Positions 27,624-37,086 of a stretch of DNA of 64,000 bases are shown piece after piece. Position numbers and translations under genes: made by a program. The notes under the pieces were generated by a model. It saw only the letters and a program-made list of their open reading frames with translations, did not search any database and was not told the DNA's origin. Within the stretch, counting starts at the first letter, position 1. The number at the start of each line of letters is the position of its first letter. The DNA comes from Actinomyces sp. 432 (GTDB lineage Bacteria > Actinomycetota > Actinomycetes > Actinomycetales > Actinomycetaceae), in assembly GCF_009930875.1 (NCBI RefSeq), contig NZ_CP025249.1, positions 2,852,001 to 2,916,000 on the forward strand, in the 5' to 3' direction.

Positions 27624-28973
27624 GTGGAGTCCCTCAAACGCGCGCTCGCATCGCCGGCCACCGCCCTGCTTGGCTGGGCCGCACTCGCCCTGTCCGTCTA
27701 TCCGACCCTTTGGGGCAAGGACGGCGCGGGTGCCTTCAAGCTCGACGCCTGGATCTACCATCACGCGGTCGCGCAGTGGCACGCCGGCGGCAGCCTGTAC
27801 GACTGGTACGCCAACCCCGATCAGCAGCTGTGGCCCTTCACCTACCCGCCCTTCGCCGCCTGGGCCATGACTCCCCTGACCTGGTGGCCGGACCGGGCGA
27901 CCCAGGTGGCCCTGGTTGCCGCAACACCGGTTGCTACCGCAGTGACCGCCTGGGCGGTGCTGCACGCCCTGGGCGTACCTGGACGCATCACCCGAGGCGC
28001 GGCCCCGTGGCTGGCACTGGCCGCCGTGCTGCTACTGGAGCCGGTGCCCAAGACCATGGAGTACGGGCAGGTCAACGCCGTGCTCATGGCGCTGGTGGCT
28101 CTCGACCTGCTGGTGGTTCCCAGCAGCTCGCGGCTGCGCGGCGTGTCCGCCGGACTGGCGGCGGCATTCAAGCTGACCCCGGCGATCGCGGTACTGGTCC
28201 TCGCGGCCCGGCGCGAGTGGCGGGCCGCAGCCACCATGGTCGGCTCCGCCCTGGCGGTGACGGCGCTGAGCTGGGCGGCCTCGCCCGATGAGTCCGCCCG
28301 GTTCTTCTTCTCCGCCATGTGGGACTCCTCCCGCGCCGGCTTCACGGACTACTCCGGCAACCAGAACCTCAAGGGGCTGGTGGCCCGCTGGCTGCCGCCC
28401 GCGGCCTGGGACGCGGTCTGGGCGGGACTGGCCGCGGCCGGCGTCGTCCTGGCCTGGTTGCTGCTGGTGCGGCTGAATCGCCTGCGCGCAACCGCTGCCG
28501 CAGGCTCCCGGCGCGCCCCCGGTGGCCCGCCGGCCGACGGCGTCGTCCTGGTGCTGCAGACCGTGGTGGCAATGACGCTGGGACTACTGATCTCCCCAAT
28601 ATCGTGGTCGCACCACTGGGTATGGTGCCTGCCCGCCCTCATGGGACTGGTTGCGGCGGGCCTGGCATGGGACTCCGCGGCGCTGCTGCAGGTGGCGGCC
28701 GCCGGCGCGGCCGTGTTCGGGCTGGCGATGCAGTGGTGGTTCCCCGAGCAGAATCACGTGGAACAGGACTGGCCCTTCTGGGCGACGGTGGTGGGCTCGT
28801 CCTACACGTGGTGGGCGCTGGCCACAGGAGTCGTGATGTGGCGCGTGGCCGGACGCCATATCGACCGAACTCAGCACGTAACGTCTACCGACCTCGGTGA
28901 GGGGCGGGGGACGGGGAGGACTCCCCACCGGCTCCCGCGCCCGGAGCCGCCGGGGCGCGATGATCGCCCATAG
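27624..28973 (+). CDS. GT87-family (DUF2029) polyprenol-linked mannosyltransferase-like protein
   Basis: This polytopic membrane protein has the GT-C features of the family: an acidic loop after helix 1 (FKLDAWIYHHAVAQWHAGGSLYDWY) and PFTYPPFAAW, matching the conserved TYPP motif. Later come GQVNAVLMALVALDLL, AAFKLTPAIAVL, TDYSGNQNLKGL and SPISWSHHWVWCLPALM. Related mycobacterial enzymes add mannose or arabinose from polyprenyl phosphates to cell-wall glycolipids. The C-terminal tail after the last helix is partly encoded by a 23-bp repeat (HIDRTQHVTSTDLGE). The TAG stop coincides with the -10 of the next gene. Confidence 0.85.
   Translation: MESLKRALASPATALLGWAALALSVYPTLWGKDGAGAFKLDAWIYHHAVAQWHAGGSLYDWYANPDQQLWPFTYPPFAAWAMTPLTWWPDRATQVALVAATPVATAVTAWAVLHALGVPGRITRGAAPWLALAAVLLLEPVPKTMEYGQVNAVLMALVALDLLVVPSSSRLRGVSAGLAAAFKLTPAIAVLVLAARREWRAAATMVGSALAVTALSWAASPDESARFFFSAMWDSSRAGFTDYSGNQNLKGLVARWLPPAAWDAVWAGLAAAGVVLAWLLLVRLNRLRATAAAGSRRAPGGPPADGVVLVLQTVVAMTLGLLISPISWSHHWVWCLPALMGLVAAGLAWDSAALLQVAAAGAAVFGLAMQWWFPEQNHVEQDWPFWATVVGSSYTWWALATGVVMWRVAGRHIDRTQHVTSTDLGEGRGTGRTPHRLPRPEPPGRDDRP
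28862..28901. repeat. 23-bp tandem repeat locus B (two units)
   Basis: Unit 1 is at 28862-28884 and unit 2 starts at 28885. They carry ACCGAACTCAGC and ACCGACCTCGGT with ACGTAACGT between. The locus lies inside the 3' end of the GT87 gene. Confidence 0.8.
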
Positions 28974-28976
28974 GAT
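28971..28976 (+). promoter_or_regulatory. -10 hexamer TAGGAT, leaderless start of the APP1 gene
   Basis: TAGGAT ends 6 nt before GTG 28983. Its first three bases are the GT87 stop codon. Confidence 0.5.
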
Positions 28977-28982
28977 GTCCCC

Positions 28983-30122
28983 GTGCCGTTTTCCGACCTC
29001 GTCCGCGCCGCCGAGGACCAGTTCCACCGCGACTCGATCCCCGTGCTCAAGCGCCGCGGCTGGCGGCCGCGGGTGATCCCCTACACCGGCTACGGGTCGG
29101 CGGCACCGGCTGCGCACCAGGACGGCGCCCCGCCGCGGGACATGGCGCGGGTTCTGGCCCGCATGGTCATGCGCCCGCCGAACGCCCCCAGCGAGGGGCC
29201 ACTGTTCCAAAGACTCCCCGAGGAGCTGCCCACGACGCCGCAGGCGGCCCGCAAGCTGGCGGCCGAGAACCTGCTTGAGGCGCAGCGCGGCTGGCGCATG
29301 TTCATTGACGTGCCCGTGCCGCACCTGCCGGTCACTGTCAGGCTCGGCGGGGTGAGCGTGCGCACCCGCGCGGACCGTGAGGGGTATGTCGACGTCGTCG
29401 TGCGCGGACACGGCCTGAGCTCCGGCTGGCACGAGGCGACCCTGGAGGCGGCGGGCACGCGGGCGGTCACCACCCGGGTGCTCGTGGTGGCTCCCGGGCC
29501 ACGGCTGGGCATCGTGTGCGACATCGACGACACCGTCATGGTCTCACATGTGCCCCGCATGTTCGTGGCCGCCTGGAACCAGCTGGTCAAGCACACCTCC
29601 TCCCGTGAGAGCGTGCCGGGCATGGCGCAACTGCTCACGCGGGTGCGCCAGGCGCACCCGGGTGCGCCGGTGATCTACCTGTCCACGGGCGCGTGGAACG
29701 TGGTGCCGACCTACCGCTCCTTCTTCGAGCGCAACGGCTTCCCCGAGGGCCCGATGCTGATGACGGACTGGGGGCCCACGAACACCGGCCTGTTCCGCAG
29801 CGGAATCGAGCACAAGCGCACCGGGCTGCGTCGGCTCATGATTGACCTGCCGGAGGTGAAGTGGCTGCTGGTCGGCGACGACGGCCAGCATGACCCGCTG
29901 ATCTACGGCGAGGCTGCGCGCGAGCACTCCGACCGTGTGGCCGCGGTGGCGATCCGGCGGCTGTCACCCACCGAGCAGGTGCTCGCCGGCACGCAACTGA
30001 CCCATCCGGCGGGTCTGGCACCGGAGGCGCAGGCCCTGGCCGAGTCCGGCGTGCCGGTGGCGGCGGGGATGGACGGCTTCGAGCTGGCACACGCCCTGCC
30101 GCCGGAGCTGTTCACCGCGTAG
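28983..30122 (+). CDS. APP1/DUF2183-family phosphatidate phosphatase-like protein
   Basis: The 379-residue protein carries the HAD-type motif CDIDDTVMVSHVPR (near residue 180), the DxDxT signature of APP1 catalytic domains. YLSTGAWNVVPTYRSFF and a late WLLVGDDGQHDPLIY motif complete the site. Yeast App1 dephosphorylates phosphatidate, whereas bacterial substrates are not established. The N-terminal 170 residues include a beta-sandwich-like segment (VTVRLGGVSVRTRADREGYV). The protein is likely cytosolic or peripheral, with no signal peptide. It closely follows the GT87 gene. Confidence 0.88.
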   Translation: MPFSDLVRAAEDQFHRDSIPVLKRRGWRPRVIPYTGYGSAAPAAHQDGAPPRDMARVLARMVMRPPNAPSEGPLFQRLPEELPTTPQAARKLAAENLLEAQRGWRMFIDVPVPHLPVTVRLGGVSVRTRADREGYVDVVVRGHGLSSGWHEATLEAAGTRAVTTRVLVVAPGPRLGIVCDIDDTVMVSHVPRMFVAAWNQLVKHTSSRESVPGMAQLLTRVRQAHPGAPVIYLSTGAWNVVPTYRSFFERNGFPEGPMLMTDWGPTNTGLFRSGIEHKRTGLRRLMIDLPEVKWLLVGDDGQHDPLIYGEAAREHSDRVAAVAIRRLSPTEQVLAGTQLTHPAGLAPEAQALAESGVPVAAGMDGFELAHALPPELFTA

Positions 30123-30154
30123 CAGCCGTGCGGCGCCGCGAGCGGCGGCGCGCA

Positions 30155-31021
30155 TCAGACGGCAACGCCGATCAGGTGGCCGATACCCCAGGTGACAGTC
30201 ATGGCGATGGCGCCGCCCAGGACGTTGCGAGTCACCGCCGGCCGGATCGGGGCGGCGCCCAGGCGCGCGGACACGACCCCGGTCATCGCCAGCCCCACCA
30301 GCACGGAGGCGAAGGTCAGGGGGATCTTGATACCCACGGGCAGCAGCAAAATGGCGAGCATCGGCAGCATGGAGCCGATCACGAAGGCGACCGCGCTGGA
30401 CAGCGCAGCGTGCCAGGGGTTGGTGTAGTCGTCCTCGCGCAGGCCCAGCTCCGCCTCCAGGTGCGCCCCCACGGCGTCGTACACCGTCAGCTCCCGGGCC
30501 ACTCGCCGCGCGGTCTCCTGCGTCAGGCCCTTGCCGCGGTAGTGCGCCGCGAGGGAGTCCACGCCGGAGGCCGGGTCGGCGGCCAGCCGGCTACGGGTGC
30601 GGGCCACGTAGGCGCGCTCGGTATCCGACTGGGTGGATACAGACACGTACTCGCCCGCCGCCATGGATACGGCGCCGGCCAGCACCCCGGCCACCCCGGC
30701 GGCCAATATGGCGCCCGTGTCCGTGGGCGCGGCGGCGGCGACACCAATTACCAGTCCCGCCACGCTGACGATGCCGTCGTTGGCGCCCAGGACCCCGGCA
30801 CGCAGCCAGTTAAGGCGTGAAGCCAGAGACGATGCGGTGTCGGAGCCGCCGGGCACAGGCCGGGACCGCTGCGGGCGGGCGGTGAGCCACAGCGCCGTCG
30901 GGCAGGCCTCCGGCGCCGAGTGGTCGGTGGCCTGCCCCGCGACTCCAGAACCCGCGCCCCGCTCGCCCGGGTCGATGAGGCGGTGCGCGCGGGATGGGCA
31001 GGCGCTGTGCTGCAGGCTCAT
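30155..31021 (-). CDS. VIT1/CCC1-family iron/manganese transporter
   Basis: A roughly 65-residue soluble N-terminus precedes a VIT domain. It shows LRAGVLGANDGIVSVAGLVIGVAAA, GVLAGAVSMAAGEYVSVSTQSD, then the charged cytoplasmic region and three more helices ending GHLIGVAV. The family moves Fe2+ or Mn2+ out of the cytosol, usually as protection from excess metal. A DtxR-type palindrome lies 41-56 bp upstream of the ATG. A later start inside the N-terminal extension is possible. Confidence 0.88.
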   Translation of the reverse strand: MSLQHSACPSRAHRLIDPGERGAGSGVAGQATDHSAPEACPTALWLTARPQRSRPVPGGSDTASSLASRLNWLRAGVLGANDGIVSVAGLVIGVAAAAPTDTGAILAAGVAGVLAGAVSMAAGEYVSVSTQSDTERAYVARTRSRLAADPASGVDSLAAHYRGKGLTQETARRVARELTVYDAVGAHLEAELGLREDDYTNPWHAALSSAVAFVIGSMLPMLAILLLPVGIKIPLTFASVLVGLAMTGVVSARLGAAPIRPAVTRNVLGGAIAMTVTWGIGHLIGVAV

Positions 31022-31050
31022 GCTTCGAAGGTAAATCGGATTAATTCATC

Positions 31051-31077
31051 TGTATAGCAAAGATAGGTTTACCTATC
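31051..31077 (-). promoter_or_regulatory. Metal-regulator-type operator and -10 for the VIT gene
   Basis: GATAGGTTTACCTATC at 31062-31077 is a near-perfect dyad (GATAGGT/ACCTATC). It resembles DtxR/SirR/MntR-type boxes (TTAGGTTAACCTAA). Reading leftward, a TATACA -10-like hexamer at 31056-31051 lies just downstream, so the dyad would cover the -35 region. A DtxR-family metal sensor could act here. Confidence 0.6.
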
Positions 31078-31204
31078 ATCCCGCTTCAGCGGGAGCGCCG
31101 GCATCGACCTTCACCAGGCCTACGCCCAGCCTTGCCCCAGGTGGATGCCGGTAGGGTTGCGGGCAGGGGCCGCGCCGGGCGGCACCCCCGAGCAGGAGGA
31201 ACCC

Positions 31205-31519
31205 ATGGCTAGCAAGCTCCCCTTCATCATCGGACTCGGTGCCGGCTACGTCCTCGGGACGCGCGCGGGCCGGGCGCAGTACGAGCGCATCAAGGCCTCG
31301 GCCACCAGGCTGGTGGACCAGCCCTTCGTGCGCGACAAGGTAGCCACCGCATCCACGCGCGCCTCCAGCTTCGTGCGCGAGCAGGGTGAGGCCGTCACCG
31401 ACAAGGTCGCCGACGCCGTCAAGGAACGCCTGTTCGGCACGCCGGGCCCGCAGGCCGCCCCGGCCCCCTCGGTCACCGTCGACGACGCCGAGGTCCGCCC
31501 GGTCGACCAGCCCGGCTGA
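31205..31519 (+). CDS. YtxH-like small membrane-associated protein
   Basis: The 104-residue protein has a short N-terminal hydrophobic segment with the Gly-rich pattern IIGLGAGYVLGTRAGRAQYERI. It is followed by an amphipathic helix (KVATASTRASSFVREQGEAV, then KVADAVKERLF) and a Pro/Ala tail. This matches small actinobacterial envelope proteins annotated YtxH-like; the function is unknown. AGGAGGAA precedes the ATG by about five bases, fixing the start. Confidence 0.7.
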   Translation: MASKLPFIIGLGAGYVLGTRAGRAQYERIKASATRLVDQPFVRDKVATASTRASSFVREQGEAVTDKVADAVKERLFGTPGPQAAPAPSVTVDDAEVRPVDQPG

Positions 31520-31594
31520 CCGCCAGGTCGCCTCGCGCGGACCGGGAGCTGACGCGGCTTTTGCCGGGTCGGCCGCTGCGGCCATACTCTGGGG

Positions 31595-32512
31595 GTGCCC
31601 TCTCCGCGCTACGCCCCGCCCAAGGACCTGTCCGGCTACGCCTGGCTCTCCGTGGGCGCGGCCCTGGCCACCATCACCCTGAAGGCGCTGGCCTGGTGGC
31701 TGACAGGCTCGGTCGGGCTGCTGTCCGACGCGGCCGAGTCACTGGTCAACCTGGTGGCCGCGCTAGTGGCGGTGATCGTGCTGAAGATCGCGATCCGCCC
31801 GGCCGACGCCGACCACCAGTTCGGCCATTCCAAGGCGGAGTACTTCTCCTCGGTGTGCGAGGGGATCATGATCTTCGTGGCCGCCGCCTTCATCATCTTC
31901 TCCGCGGTTGAGCGCATCATCACCCCGGTCATGCCGGAGCGCCTGAGCCTGGGCCTAGTGATCTCGGTGGGTGCCTCCCTGGTGAACGGGATCGTGGCGT
32001 GGGTGCTGCTGCGCCGGGGCCGGGCCGAGCACTCGGCCGCGCTGGTAGCCGACGCCAAGCACCTGCTGACCGACGTAGTCACCTCCGCGGCCGTCCTGGC
32101 CGGGGTGGGGCTCGTAGCCGTATTCCACTCCCCCGTGCTAGACGCCGTAGTCGCCCTGGGGGCGGGCCTGAACATCATGTGGACCGGCTTCCAGCTGATC
32201 CGCGACTCAGTGGGCGGCCTCATGGACGTGGCCCCGGACCGGGAGGCGCTGGAGCGCATCAACGCGGTCCTGGACGAGCGCCGCCGCGAGGGGGTTGTGG
32301 ACTTCCACGCGGTGCGTGTGCGGGAGGCCGGCAGCCGCCGCTTCGCCCACCTGCACGTGCTGGTGCCGGGCACATGGACCGTCAAGCGGGGGCACGACTA
32401 CACCGAGTCGCTGATCGACGAGCTGGTTGCCGCCGATCCGAGCCTGCGGGTATCGGCCCACCTGGAACCGATTGAGGATCCGCTTTCCTACGCCGACGTG
32501 GAGGACGTCTAA
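31595..32512 (+). CDS. Cation diffusion facilitator (CDF) family metal efflux transporter
   Basis: The product has six hydrophobic segments and CDF metal-site motifs: TGSVGLLSDAAESLVNLVAA (TM2 Asp pair) and LVADAKHLLTDVVTSAAVL (TM5 His/Asp). A cytosolic C-terminal domain (HAVRVREAGSRRFAHLHVLV, SAHLEPIEDP) would dimerise and bind metal. The expected role is H+-coupled efflux of Zn2+, Fe2+ or Mn2+. The GTG start at 31595 is preceded by TACTCT four bases upstream, with no clear Shine-Dalgarno. Confidence 0.9.
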   Translation: MPSPRYAPPKDLSGYAWLSVGAALATITLKALAWWLTGSVGLLSDAAESLVNLVAALVAVIVLKIAIRPADADHQFGHSKAEYFSSVCEGIMIFVAAAFIIFSAVERIITPVMPERLSLGLVISVGASLVNGIVAWVLLRRGRAEHSAALVADAKHLLTDVVTSAAVLAGVGLVAVFHSPVLDAVVALGAGLNIMWTGFQLIRDSVGGLMDVAPDREALERINAVLDERRREGVVDFHAVRVREAGSRRFAHLHVLVPGTWTVKRGHDYTESLIDELVAADPSLRVSAHLEPIEDPLSYADVEDV

Positions 32513-32571
32513 GGGCGCGCCGGATCTCGCCGCGCCTGGCACCGGCGCGCATCGGCACAGCCCGCGCGCCT

Positions 32572-34413
32572 TCACTCCTGCCGGGCACGCAGCCTGGCGA
32601 GCGGCCCGCCGGCCTGCGCCAGCAGCTGCGCCGGGGGGCCGGACTGCACCACGCGCCCGCCGTCGACGACGATGACGTGGTCCGCCTGCTCAATCCGGTG
32701 CAGCCGGTGAGTCACCTCCACCACGGTGGTGCCGCGGCGGGCCGCCCACGCGCGCACGGCGTCGCGCACGCGGGCATCCAGCTCGGGGTCAAGATGGCTG
32801 GTGAACTCGTCCAGTACCAGCACATCGGGCTCGGCGAGCAGTGCGCGCGCCAGGGCGAAGCGCTGCCGCTGCCCCCCGGACACGGAGGCGCCCCGTTCCC
32901 CGAGCAAAGTGCTGTAGCCGTCGGGCATGGCCGCCACCTCGGCGTGCACGCCGGCGAGTCGGCAGGCCTCCGCCACCTGCTCCCGGGTGGCTTCCGGGCG
33001 GGCCAGGCGCACGTTGTCGGTCACGCTCAGGCGGAACAGGTGCACCTGCTGGCTGACCAGGGCGACTCGCGCACGCAGATTCTCGGCCGCCGCCGCACGC
33101 ACATCCACCCCGCCCACGGTCACCCGCCCGCCGGCCGGGTCATCGAAGCGCAGTACCAGCCGCGCCAGCGTCGTCTTGCCGGAGCCGGACGCCCCCACCA
33201 GGCAGGTCCACCTCCCCGCCTCGGCGCGTCCGCTCACCCCGCGCAGCGACGGGCGCGACGCCCCCGGGTAGGTGTAGTCGACGTGCTCCCAGGTGACGTC
33301 AAGCGGGCCGGCCGGCAGCGCGGAGGCGCCGTCGGGCAGCTCAGTGGGCGCGGTGGCCACCTGATGCACCCTCTCGGCGGCCGCGAGCGCGGTGGCGAGC
33401 GAGCCGGCCAGCTCCTCCACCCCGCGCACGGTCTCGCCCAGGCGCAAAACGGCCGCCGCCGCGGCTGCCAGCGCTGCGGGCCCCACCGCCCCGGACAGCA
33501 CCGGGCCAGCTCCGGCCGCAACCACGGCAATCGGTCCCGCCAGCACCAGCAGCTGCACCCCGCCGCGGCGCAGTGCCCCCAGTAGGGCCGCCGGGCGGGC
33601 GGCGGCCGCCACGGCGTCGTCCAGGTCCCGCGTGCGCTCCAGGCGCTCGGCGGCGCGGCCGTAGCCGACCACCTCGGGCAGACCCTGCACGGAGTCGGTG
33701 ACATGCTGGGTCAGTTCCGCCCGGGCCGCCACGGTGTGCCGGGCGCTGCGCGTGGCTGCGCGGTGCCCGAGGAGCGGGACCACCACGATCGCCGCCGCCA
33801 AGGTGGCGGCGGCAGCGGCGGCAACCGCCCAGGTGGTCTTCACCCCGATGACCACCAGCACGGTCACGGGCACAACTGCGGCGCTGACGGCGGGAGCGAA
33901 GGTGTGGGCGAAGAACACCTCGACACGGTCCACATCCTTGGTGGACCGGGCCAGCAGGTCACCGGAACGGGCGGTGCTCATCACGCGCGGGGCACGGCGG
34001 GCCAGGGCGCGGAACAGCTCGGCGCGCAGCAGCTCCAGGGAGGTGAAGGCAACCGTGTGCCCGAGGAACTGCTCCCCGTAGCGAAGCGCCGCCTTCAGTA
34101 CCGAAATGGCGGCCATGGCGCCCACCACCGGCCAGACGGACGGGGCGGGGCCTCCGGCGGCGAGACTGAGGGCTCCAGCCACGACGGCGTGGGCGGCCAG
34201 GGCGAACAGGGCCACTCCCAGCAGGTGGTCCGCCACCCGGCAGGCGGCCGAGCCCAGCAGCGGCGGCAGGACCGGGCGGGTGACCTCCAGTAGCCAACGG
34301 ATCAGGGGCCTGCGCGCCTTGGCGGGGGCGGCGTCGGCGGCGCCTGTGGACCGCCCTGCTGGTGCCGCACTGCGGCTGCTACCGGCCGGTCGTGGCTCGC
34401 GTGCCAGATTCAT
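32572..34413 (-). CDS. ABC exporter half-transporter 2 (CydC-like)
   Basis: The 613-residue protein has an N-terminal transmembrane domain with six helices (about 40-320) and a C-terminal ATPase. The ATPase shows Walker A GASGSGKTT, signature VSGGQRQRFALARALL and Walker B DVLVLDEFTSHLDPE; the H-loop is VEVTHRLHRIE. Its ATG overlaps the stop of the gene above (ATGA), which encodes a different half-transporter, so the two form a heterodimer. The best family analogy is CydDC, which exports cysteine/glutathione for cytochrome bd assembly. No cydAB is nearby, and siderophore-type ABC pairs are an alternative. Confidence 0.82.
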   Translation of the reverse strand: MNLAREPRPAGSSRSAAPAGRSTGAADAAPAKARRPLIRWLLEVTRPVLPPLLGSAACRVADHLLGVALFALAAHAVVAGALSLAAGGPAPSVWPVVGAMAAISVLKAALRYGEQFLGHTVAFTSLELLRAELFRALARRAPRVMSTARSGDLLARSTKDVDRVEVFFAHTFAPAVSAAVVPVTVLVVIGVKTTWAVAAAAAATLAAAIVVVPLLGHRAATRSARHTVAARAELTQHVTDSVQGLPEVVGYGRAAERLERTRDLDDAVAAAARPAALLGALRRGGVQLLVLAGPIAVVAAGAGPVLSGAVGPAALAAAAAAVLRLGETVRGVEELAGSLATALAAAERVHQVATAPTELPDGASALPAGPLDVTWEHVDYTYPGASRPSLRGVSGRAEAGRWTCLVGASGSGKTTLARLVLRFDDPAGGRVTVGGVDVRAAAAENLRARVALVSQQVHLFRLSVTDNVRLARPEATREQVAEACRLAGVHAEVAAMPDGYSTLLGERGASVSGGQRQRFALARALLAEPDVLVLDEFTSHLDPELDARVRDAVRAWAARRGTTVVEVTHRLHRIEQADHVIVVDGGRVVQSGPPAQLLAQAGGPLARLRARQE

Positions 34414-36266
34414 CGCAGGACACCCCCGCTGATCGTGACCACCCGCTCGGACGCGGACAGCGCCCCGGCGCGGTGGGAGACGGTGATTACGGTGCGGCCC
34501 GCGGACAGGCGGGCAATGGCGTCGATGATGGCGGCCTCACTGTCGAGGTCCACCTGGCTGGTGGGCTCGTCCAGCAGCAGCAGGGGCCGGTCGGCAAGGA
34601 AGGCGCGGGCCAGTGACAAGCGCTGCGCCTGGCCGCCGGACAGCCGCGAGCCGTGCTCACCGACGTCGGTGTGCAGGCCCTCCGGCAGGGCGTGAATCTC
34701 ATCGGCCAGGTTGGCGGCGGCCAGTGCCTGCCACATGCGTTCCTCCGTGGCGGTGGGATCGGCCAGGCGCAGGTTGTCAGCGATGGTGCCGGTGAACAGC
34801 CAGGTGGTCTGGCTGACCACTGCGCTGGCGGCGCGCACGGCGTGCTGAGTGGACGCGGTGGAGGCGGTACCGGCCACGTGCACCCGGCCCGCCACGGGCA
34901 ACAGGTCTCCCGCGATCAGGGCCATGAGGGTGGACTTGCCGGCGCCGGAGGGTCCTGCGACCGCCAGGTGCTCGCCGGGGGCGACGTCCAGGTTGACGTC
35001 GCGTAGCACGACCACGGGCGCAGCCCGACGCGGGCCTGCCTGATCGGCGGCACGGGGGCGCCCGGGATGGCCACCGGAGCCGCCGGGATGACCACCGGGG
35101 TGCCCGGGCCGGCCAGGTCCGGCAGGGCGGGCCGGCCAGGCCGCGGTGACACCGCGCAGTGACACCAGCGCCGTGTCACCCGGCTCCTTAGCAGCCACCG
35201 GACCTGCGGGGCCCTCCTCCCGGCGTCGGGCCAGGACGCGGCGCAGCGCCCGCTGGTTGGCCATGCCACCCATGCCGACGTAGAAGAATCCGCCTACCCG
35301 CCCCAGGGGCTGCAGCAGGACGAAGGCGATGAGTACCAGGGCGATGGCGCCATCAAGGCCGATTGCCCCGGAGCCCAGACGAGCCAGGGCGAGCACGGCG
35401 GAGGCGGTGACCAGGAACAGGGAGAACAAGCCGTCGGTAATGAGGATGACCAGCTGATTTCCCGCCAGCAGTCGCATCACCGCGCGGCGATTGGCCTCAC
35501 CGAAGGCCTCCAGGTCGGTGGCGCGACGCGCTGCGGCACGGGCCAGTACCAGGGTGGTCAGCCCCTGAATCGCATCGAGGTACTCGGCGCTCAGCCGCAT
35601 GCGCTGGGCGCGTGAGGCGGCCGAGGAGCGGCGCAGCCGCCGGTGCAGGAAGATGATCAGCGCGGGGACGGCTACGAAGGCGACGGCCAGCACCGCCGCC
35701 GAGAGCGGGTCCACCACCGCGCCTACGAGTCCCAGCACCAGCAGCGGTGAGACGATCGCGGCGATGGTGGGCACGAGGAAGGTCTGCCTGTAGGCGGCCA
35801 CGCGTTCGGCGCCGTCGGTCAGCAGGGTGACGGTGGCACCGGAGCGCGCGGAGGCGTGGGCCGGTCCCAGCTCGAACAGGTGGGCGAGCACCTGGCGGCG
35901 CAGCACACCTTCCTGACTGGCCGCGCTGATCTGGGCGATGCCGTGCACGGCGGCTTCGCACAGGGCGCACACGAGTGCTGCCACAGCCGCAACGGCGAGG
36001 TGATGCCGCCACGCGCCGGGCACTTGGTCCGCACCTACTCCGACCACGGCCGGCACCACCGCGGCCGTCAGGCCGGCCAGGGCGCGGGAGAGGGAGATCA
36101 GCGCCCACCCCTGCGCCAACGCGGCTGCGGCAGTCAGCACTGCCGCAGCCGCGCCCGCACGGGCGCCCGCGCGAGAGCCGAGTACGGGCTTGGGTGCAAC
36201 CGCCGTCGTCGGCCGGGCCCCACCGGCGCCCGCCGGGCCATCGGCAGGCTGCTGCGTCTGTCTCAT
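34410..36266 (-). CDS. ABC exporter half-transporter 1 (CydD-like)
   Basis: The 618-residue protein is the partner of the downstream half-transporter. It has six membrane helices, coupling-helix features ([20 protein letters not shown]), Walker [10 protein letters not shown], signature [16 protein letters not shown] and Walker [19 protein letters not shown] Pro/Gly-rich linker ([15 protein letters not shown]) lies before the ATPase. I chose ATG 36266, since upstream frame extension into the NYN region is not credible. TTAGGTAATCATAA lies just upstream and resembles a DtxR-type box at 11 of 14 positions. Confidence 0.82.
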   Translation of the reverse strand: MRQTQQPADGPAGAGGARPTTAVAPKPVLGSRAGARAGAAAAVLTAAAALAQGWALISLSRALAGLTAAVVPAVVGVGADQVPGAWRHHLAVAAVAALVCALCEAAVHGIAQISAASQEGVLRRQVLAHLFELGPAHASARSGATVTLLTDGAERVAAYRQTFLVPTIAAIVSPLLVLGLVGAVVDPLSAAVLAVAFVAVPALIIFLHRRLRRSSAASRAQRMRLSAEYLDAIQGLTTLVLARAAARRATDLEAFGEANRRAVMRLLAGNQLVILITDGLFSLFLVTASAVLALARLGSGAIGLDGAIALVLIAFVLLQPLGRVGGFFYVGMGGMANQRALRRVLARRREEGPAGPVAAKEPGDTALVSLRGVTAAWPARPAGPGRPGHPGGHPGGSGGHPGRPRAADQAGPRRAAPVVVLRDVNLDVAPGEHLAVAGPSGAGKSTLMALIAGDLLPVAGRVHVAGTASTASTQHAVRAASAVVSQTTWLFTGTIADNLRLADPTATEERMWQALAAANLADEIHALPEGLHTDVGEHGSRLSGGQAQRLSLARAFLADRPLLLLDEPTSQVDLDSEAAIIDAIARLSAGRTVITVSHRAGALSASERVVTISGGVLR

Positions 36267-36392
36267 GCACTTATGATTACCTAATTTTTGCAGCCTGCAC
36301 CCACCCCGGGTACGGCAACCCGCCCCGCTTACATGAACACTTGCTAGCATGCGGTTCACAACTCGCCCGGCGAGTGCATGGGTACGTCCCGT

Positions 36393-36398
36393 TAGCAT
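36393..36398 (+). promoter_or_regulatory. -10 hexamer TAGCAT, leaderless start of the NYN gene
   Basis: TAGCAT ends 6 nt before ATG 36405. No ribosome-binding site is present. Confidence 0.5.
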
Positions 36399-36404
36399 GA
36401 CACC

Positions 36405-36998
36405 ATGACCACACCCACCTATCTCCTCGTCGACGGGGAGAACATTGACGCCACTCTCGGTATGAGCGTGCTCGGACGCCGTCCCGATCCCGACGAACGG
36501 CCCCGGTGGGACCGCGTGCTGTCCTTCTGCGACGATCTCGCCGATGAGAAGGCCGACGGATCCGAGACCCGCGCCCTGTTCTTCCTCAATGCCACCTCCG
36601 GGCACATGCCCATGGGCTTCGTCCAGGCCCTGCTTGCGATGGACTACCGCCCGATCCCCCTGGCCGGCTCCGGCAGCCAGGAGGAGAAGGTCGTCGACAT
36701 CGGTATTCAGCGGACCCTGGAGGCACTGGCGAAGCGGGTCGAGGAGGGCGAGGCGATTCACGTCCTGCTCGGCTCGCACGACGGCGACTACATCCCCCAG
36801 GTCGAGCGCCTCCTGGATGCCGGCGCCCAGGTCGACGTGCTGTGCTTCCGGGAGTTCCTCAACGCCCAGTTCGCCTCACTGGAGTCGCGCGGGCTGACCG
36901 TGTACGACCTGGAGACCGACGTGGACGCCTTCACCATCGCCCTGCCGCGCGTCCGCATCATCCCGCTGACCGAGTTCGACCCGCTCAAGTTCATCTGA
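36405..36998 (+). CDS. NYN-domain (LabA/DUF88-like) putative ribonuclease
   Basis: The 197-residue PIN-like protein has the expected acidic residues: LLVDGENIDATL near the start, EEKVVDIGIQRTLEAL in the middle, and LLGSHDGDYIPQVERLLDAG. NYN domains are Mg2+-dependent nucleases acting mostly on RNA. It stands alone, divergent from the ABC operon. The substrate is unknown. Confidence 0.85.
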   Translation: MTTPTYLLVDGENIDATLGMSVLGRRPDPDERPRWDRVLSFCDDLADEKADGSETRALFFLNATSGHMPMGFVQALLAMDYRPIPLAGSGSQEEKVVDIGIQRTLEALAKRVEEGEAIHVLLGSHDGDYIPQVERLLDAGAQVDVLCFREFLNAQFASLESRGLTVYDLETDVDAFTIALPRVRIIPLTEFDPLKFI

Positions 36999-37086
36999 GG
37001 CCCGGCGACTCCGTCGGCATCGGGCACCCCTGGCCAACCGCCACCGTCGGCGGCAGGCGGGGCGGGGGCGTTACCCCGTCCCGCCG

